A DNA stretch of 64,000 bases from Chitinophagaceae bacterium (GTDB lineage: Bacteria > Bacteroidota > Bacteroidia > Chitinophagales > Chitinophagaceae). Position numbers and translations under genes: made by a program. Of the stretch, positions 61,789 through 64,000 are shown piece after piece (positions within the stretch are counted from its first letter, which is position 1; each line of letters starts with the position of its first letter). Under the pieces are notes generated by a model. The model was given only the letters and a program-made list of their open reading frames with translations. It made no database searches and was not told the DNA's origin. The DNA lies in NCBI GenBank assembly GCA_947375185.1, contig CANCEU010000006.1, positions 1-64,000 on the forward strand, given 5' to 3'.

Positions 61789-63606
61789 GTGAAAGAATTA
61801 TCGGCTTTAAATGTGTTTTTTTGGAAATATAGATTCAGATTCTTCTCGGGAATATTATTGGTTATTGCTACCAACTACTTAGCCGTTTTGTCCCCTCAAA
61901 TCACTGGATATGTAGTTAATTTAGTACAAGCCAAACTTCCAGGAGGGAAACCTGCCACTAATATTAATCATGACCTAATTGTGTCTTTTATTTCACATTT
62001 AGGAGAAAGGAACCAATTTGGCTTTACCTCTCTAATAACCTTTTGTAGTATTACTATTTTGATTTTGGCAATCATAAGGAGTGTATTTATGTTTTTTATG
62101 CGCCAAACCATTATCGTAATGAGTAGACATATTGAATTTGATCAAAAAAATCAAGTGTATGCCCATTATCAAAAATTAGATACAGAGTTTTATAAAACAC
62201 ATAGTACAGGTGATTTAATGAACAGAATGTCTGAAGATGTAAGTAGGGTAAGAATGTATACGGGCCCTTCACTTATGTATTTAATAAATCTTATATCAAT
62301 TATTGGTTTTTGTTTATTTAACATGTTTAGTAAAGATCCAAGTTTAAGTTTATATGTACTTGCACCGTTACCTATATTAGCCATTACTATTTATATTGTT
62401 AATACGGTTATTAATAAAAAAAGTGAAGAAATACAAGGGCAATTATCTGATCTTACCACAAATGCTCAAGAATCATATTCGGGCATTAGAGTTATAAAAT
62501 CATTTGTTCAAGAATCAGCGATGCTTGGTTTCTTTAAAAAGAACAGTGAATTGTATCGAAAGAATGCAGTTAGTTTAGCTAGTGTAGAAGCTTTTTACAC
62601 CCCTACAATGTCCTTGATGATTGGATTAAGCACTTTGCTAACAATATTTCTTGGTGGTATTCAAGCCTATCATGATCCTAGTAAAGTTGGAACAATTATT
62701 GAATTTGTGTTTTATATTAACATGCTCACTTTTCCAGTTAGTGCAATTGGATTAACTGCAAGTATGATTCAAAGAGCAGCTGCATCTCAAAAAAGGATTA
62801 ATGAATTCTTATCAATTGAACCAACAATATTTAGTGGTAACAAAACATTGCAAAATTTACAAGGTGATATTAGTTTTGAAAATGTAAACTTAATGTATCC
62901 TCATTCTGGTATAAATGCAATTTCAGATTTTAACTTGCAAATTAATGCTGGGCAAAAAGTATTGGTATTAGGTAAAACAGGAAGTGGTAAATCCTCCATC
63001 GCACAATTATTAACTAGAATGTATGATCCCAGTAAGGGAGTTATTAAAATGGATGGAATCGACATTAAAGAATTTTCAATTACGGGTTTGAGAAGTGCTA
63101 TTGGATATGTACAACAGGACGTATTTTTATTTAGTGATGCTGTAAAAAATAATATTGAATTTGGATTACATAATCTAATCAACAATGAAAGTGATTTAAT
63201 TGAAGCTACTCAAACAGCGAATGTTTTTAATGAGATAGAACAACTTTCAAATAAATTCGACACATTAATAGGAGAACGAGGAACTACTTTAAGTGGCGGT
63301 CAAAAACAAAGAGTTGCTATCTCTAGGGCCATCATTAAACACCCAAGTATTTATCTTTTTGATGATTGCTTAAGTGCTGTGGATGCAAAAACAGAACATT
63401 CTATTTTGAGTAATTTAAGCAAATACATTAAGGACAAAACAGCCATTTTTATAACGCATCGCATATTTTACACCTTTCATTTTGACCTAATTATCTATTT
63501 GGAAGATGGGAAAATAGCTGAAATGGGAACACACGAAAGTTTGTTAGCCAAAAATGGTCTGTATGCTGAATTATACCGAATTCAACAAACCCATGAGGAG
63601 GTTTAA
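61789..63606 (+). CDS. ABC exporter half-transporter, MdlA/BmrC-like
   Basis: The 605-residue protein fuses a six-helix exporter domain (1-330) to an ATPase domain. Walker A is GKTGSGKSS (395-403), signature LSGGQ and the H-loop ITHR. After Walker B the catalytic Glu is Asp526 (LFDDCLSAVD), as in the degenerate half of heterodimeric exporters (MdlA, BmrC, TM287). No partner gene is adjacent. The start is GTG 61789 with a clear AGGAG (61781-61785), unusual for this window. Export of lipid or drug-like molecules is inferred. Confidence 0.9.
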   Translation: MKELSALNVFFWKYRFRFFSGILLVIATNYLAVLSPQITGYVVNLVQAKLPGGKPATNINHDLIVSFISHLGERNQFGFTSLITFCSITILILAIIRSVFMFFMRQTIIVMSRHIEFDQKNQVYAHYQKLDTEFYKTHSTGDLMNRMSEDVSRVRMYTGPSLMYLINLISIIGFCLFNMFSKDPSLSLYVLAPLPILAITIYIVNTVINKKSEEIQGQLSDLTTNAQESYSGIRVIKSFVQESAMLGFFKKNSELYRKNAVSLASVEAFYTPTMSLMIGLSTLLTIFLGGIQAYHDPSKVGTIIEFVFYINMLTFPVSAIGLTASMIQRAAASQKRINEFLSIEPTIFSGNKTLQNLQGDISFENVNLMYPHSGINAISDFNLQINAGQKVLVLGKTGSGKSSIAQLLTRMYDPSKGVIKMDGIDIKEFSITGLRSAIGYVQQDVFLFSDAVKNNIEFGLHNLINNESDLIEATQTANVFNEIEQLSNKFDTLIGERGTTLSGGQKQRVAISRAIIKHPSIYLFDDCLSAVDAKTEHSILSNLSKYIKDKTAIFITHRIFYTFHFDLIIYLEDGKIAEMGTHESLLAKNGLYAELYRIQQTHEEV

Positions 63607-63677
63607 AATAAATATTTTCAAAATTTCCGTAATTCAATCTATTTCTATATTTTAGTTCTATAAATTGATTACAAATT

Positions 63678-64000
63678 ATGGAGAACGAGCAATTTGAGCA
63701 AAATGACAAGAAAATTGAGAGTGTTTTTAGTACAAGGATTCGTGCTGGTAAAAGAAGAACTTATTTCTTTGATGTAAGAGCGACTCGTGGAAATGATTAC
63801 TTCATAACCATTACAGAAAGTAGAAAAAGGTTTGATAATAATGGTTATGATCGTCATAAAATTTTCTTATACAAAGAAGACTTCAACAAATTTTTAAAAG
63901 CTATAACTGAGGCTGTTGATCATGTTAAAACTGAATTAATGCCTGATTTTGATTTTGATGCATTTAATCATGAAAATGATGGCGAATATGAAGGTGAAAA
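63678..64000 (+). CDS. PUR family (DUF3276) nucleic-acid-binding protein, 3' end outside window
   Basis: From ATG 63678 an open frame runs off the right edge (107 residues seen). GKRRTYFFDVRATRGNDYFI, TITESRKRF and KIFLYKEDFNKFLKAI match the single PUR repeat of DUF3276 proteins, which resemble eukaryotic Pur-alpha. A Borrelia homologue binds DNA and RNA. The acidic tail (MPDFDFDAFNHENDGEYEGE) continues past the window. It follows the ABC gene by 71 bp. Confidence 0.88.
   Translation, partial: MENEQFEQNDKKIESVFSTRIRAGKRRTYFFDVRATRGNDYFITITESRKRFDNNGYDRHKIFLYKEDFNKFLKAITEAVDHVKTELMPDFDFDAFNHENDGEYEGE

Overview
The window looks like a chromosomal segment of a low-GC member of the Bacteroidota, probably close to Chitinophagaceae. 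Supporting signs are: promoters of the Bacteroidota type (TAnnTTTG about 20 nt after a TTG/TTTG), weak or absent Shine-Dalgarno sequences, a fused secDF, NagB fused to a PIG-L deacetylase, DUF5686 and DUF3276/PUR proteins, the futalosine menaquinone enzyme MqnE, a B12-domain-less acyl-CoA mutase, and bacillithiol genes. The family-level placement is inference. Genes are dense, both strands are used, and I see no phage, integrase, insertion sequence or CRISPR array.

Layout. 1-389: end of a possible receiver domain followed by a lone LuxR helix-turn-helix. 416-7899: minus-strand DUF5686 outer-membrane protein, tRNA-Arg, nagB fusion, and a pfkA-pyk glycolysis operon. 8127-14365: secreted S9 peptidase, ABC-F factor, lipoprotein and an unknown secreted protein. 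14458-17862: thrS-infC then rpmI-rplT, split by a terminator and a new promoter. 18022-25053: arginine decarboxylase, bacilliredoxin, lgt-yajQ, L31, bshB1 and the overlapping aguB-aguA pair. SpeA, AguA and AguB together give a full arginine-agmatine-carbamoylputrescine-putrescine route. 25136-31487: amidase lipoprotein, acyl-CoA dehydrogenase, YggS, M20 amidohydrolase, acyl-CoA mutase and an A-type Fe-S carrier. 31684-38359: secDF, FKBP lipoprotein pair, YhhN protein and groES-groEL. 38592-48702: nusB-yajC, coaE, an RlmK-like methyltransferase, an aminotransferase, a serine hydrolase divergent from sdaA, mqnE, a nucleoside transporter and trxA. 48836-55837: dnaE, NlpC/P60 lipoprotein, M1 peptidase, msrA lipoprotein. 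55935-64000: an Smr-less MutS2 with YhcH and pirin genes, a thioredoxin-fold protein, a DUF1573 protein, tRNA-Ser, an MdlA-type ABC exporter, and a truncated PUR-family protein.

No new multi-gene system is evident; this is mostly housekeeping DNA. The most unusual signals are non-coding: long perfect inverted repeats that begin inside the last codons of genes (18 bp at 10525-10584; 25 bp at 53377-53439, where two convergent genes end in the same codons), mutually exclusive pairings in the groES leader, and mirror-image -7 elements between sdaA and its divergent neighbour. Several predicted transcripts would start within a few bases of the ATG.
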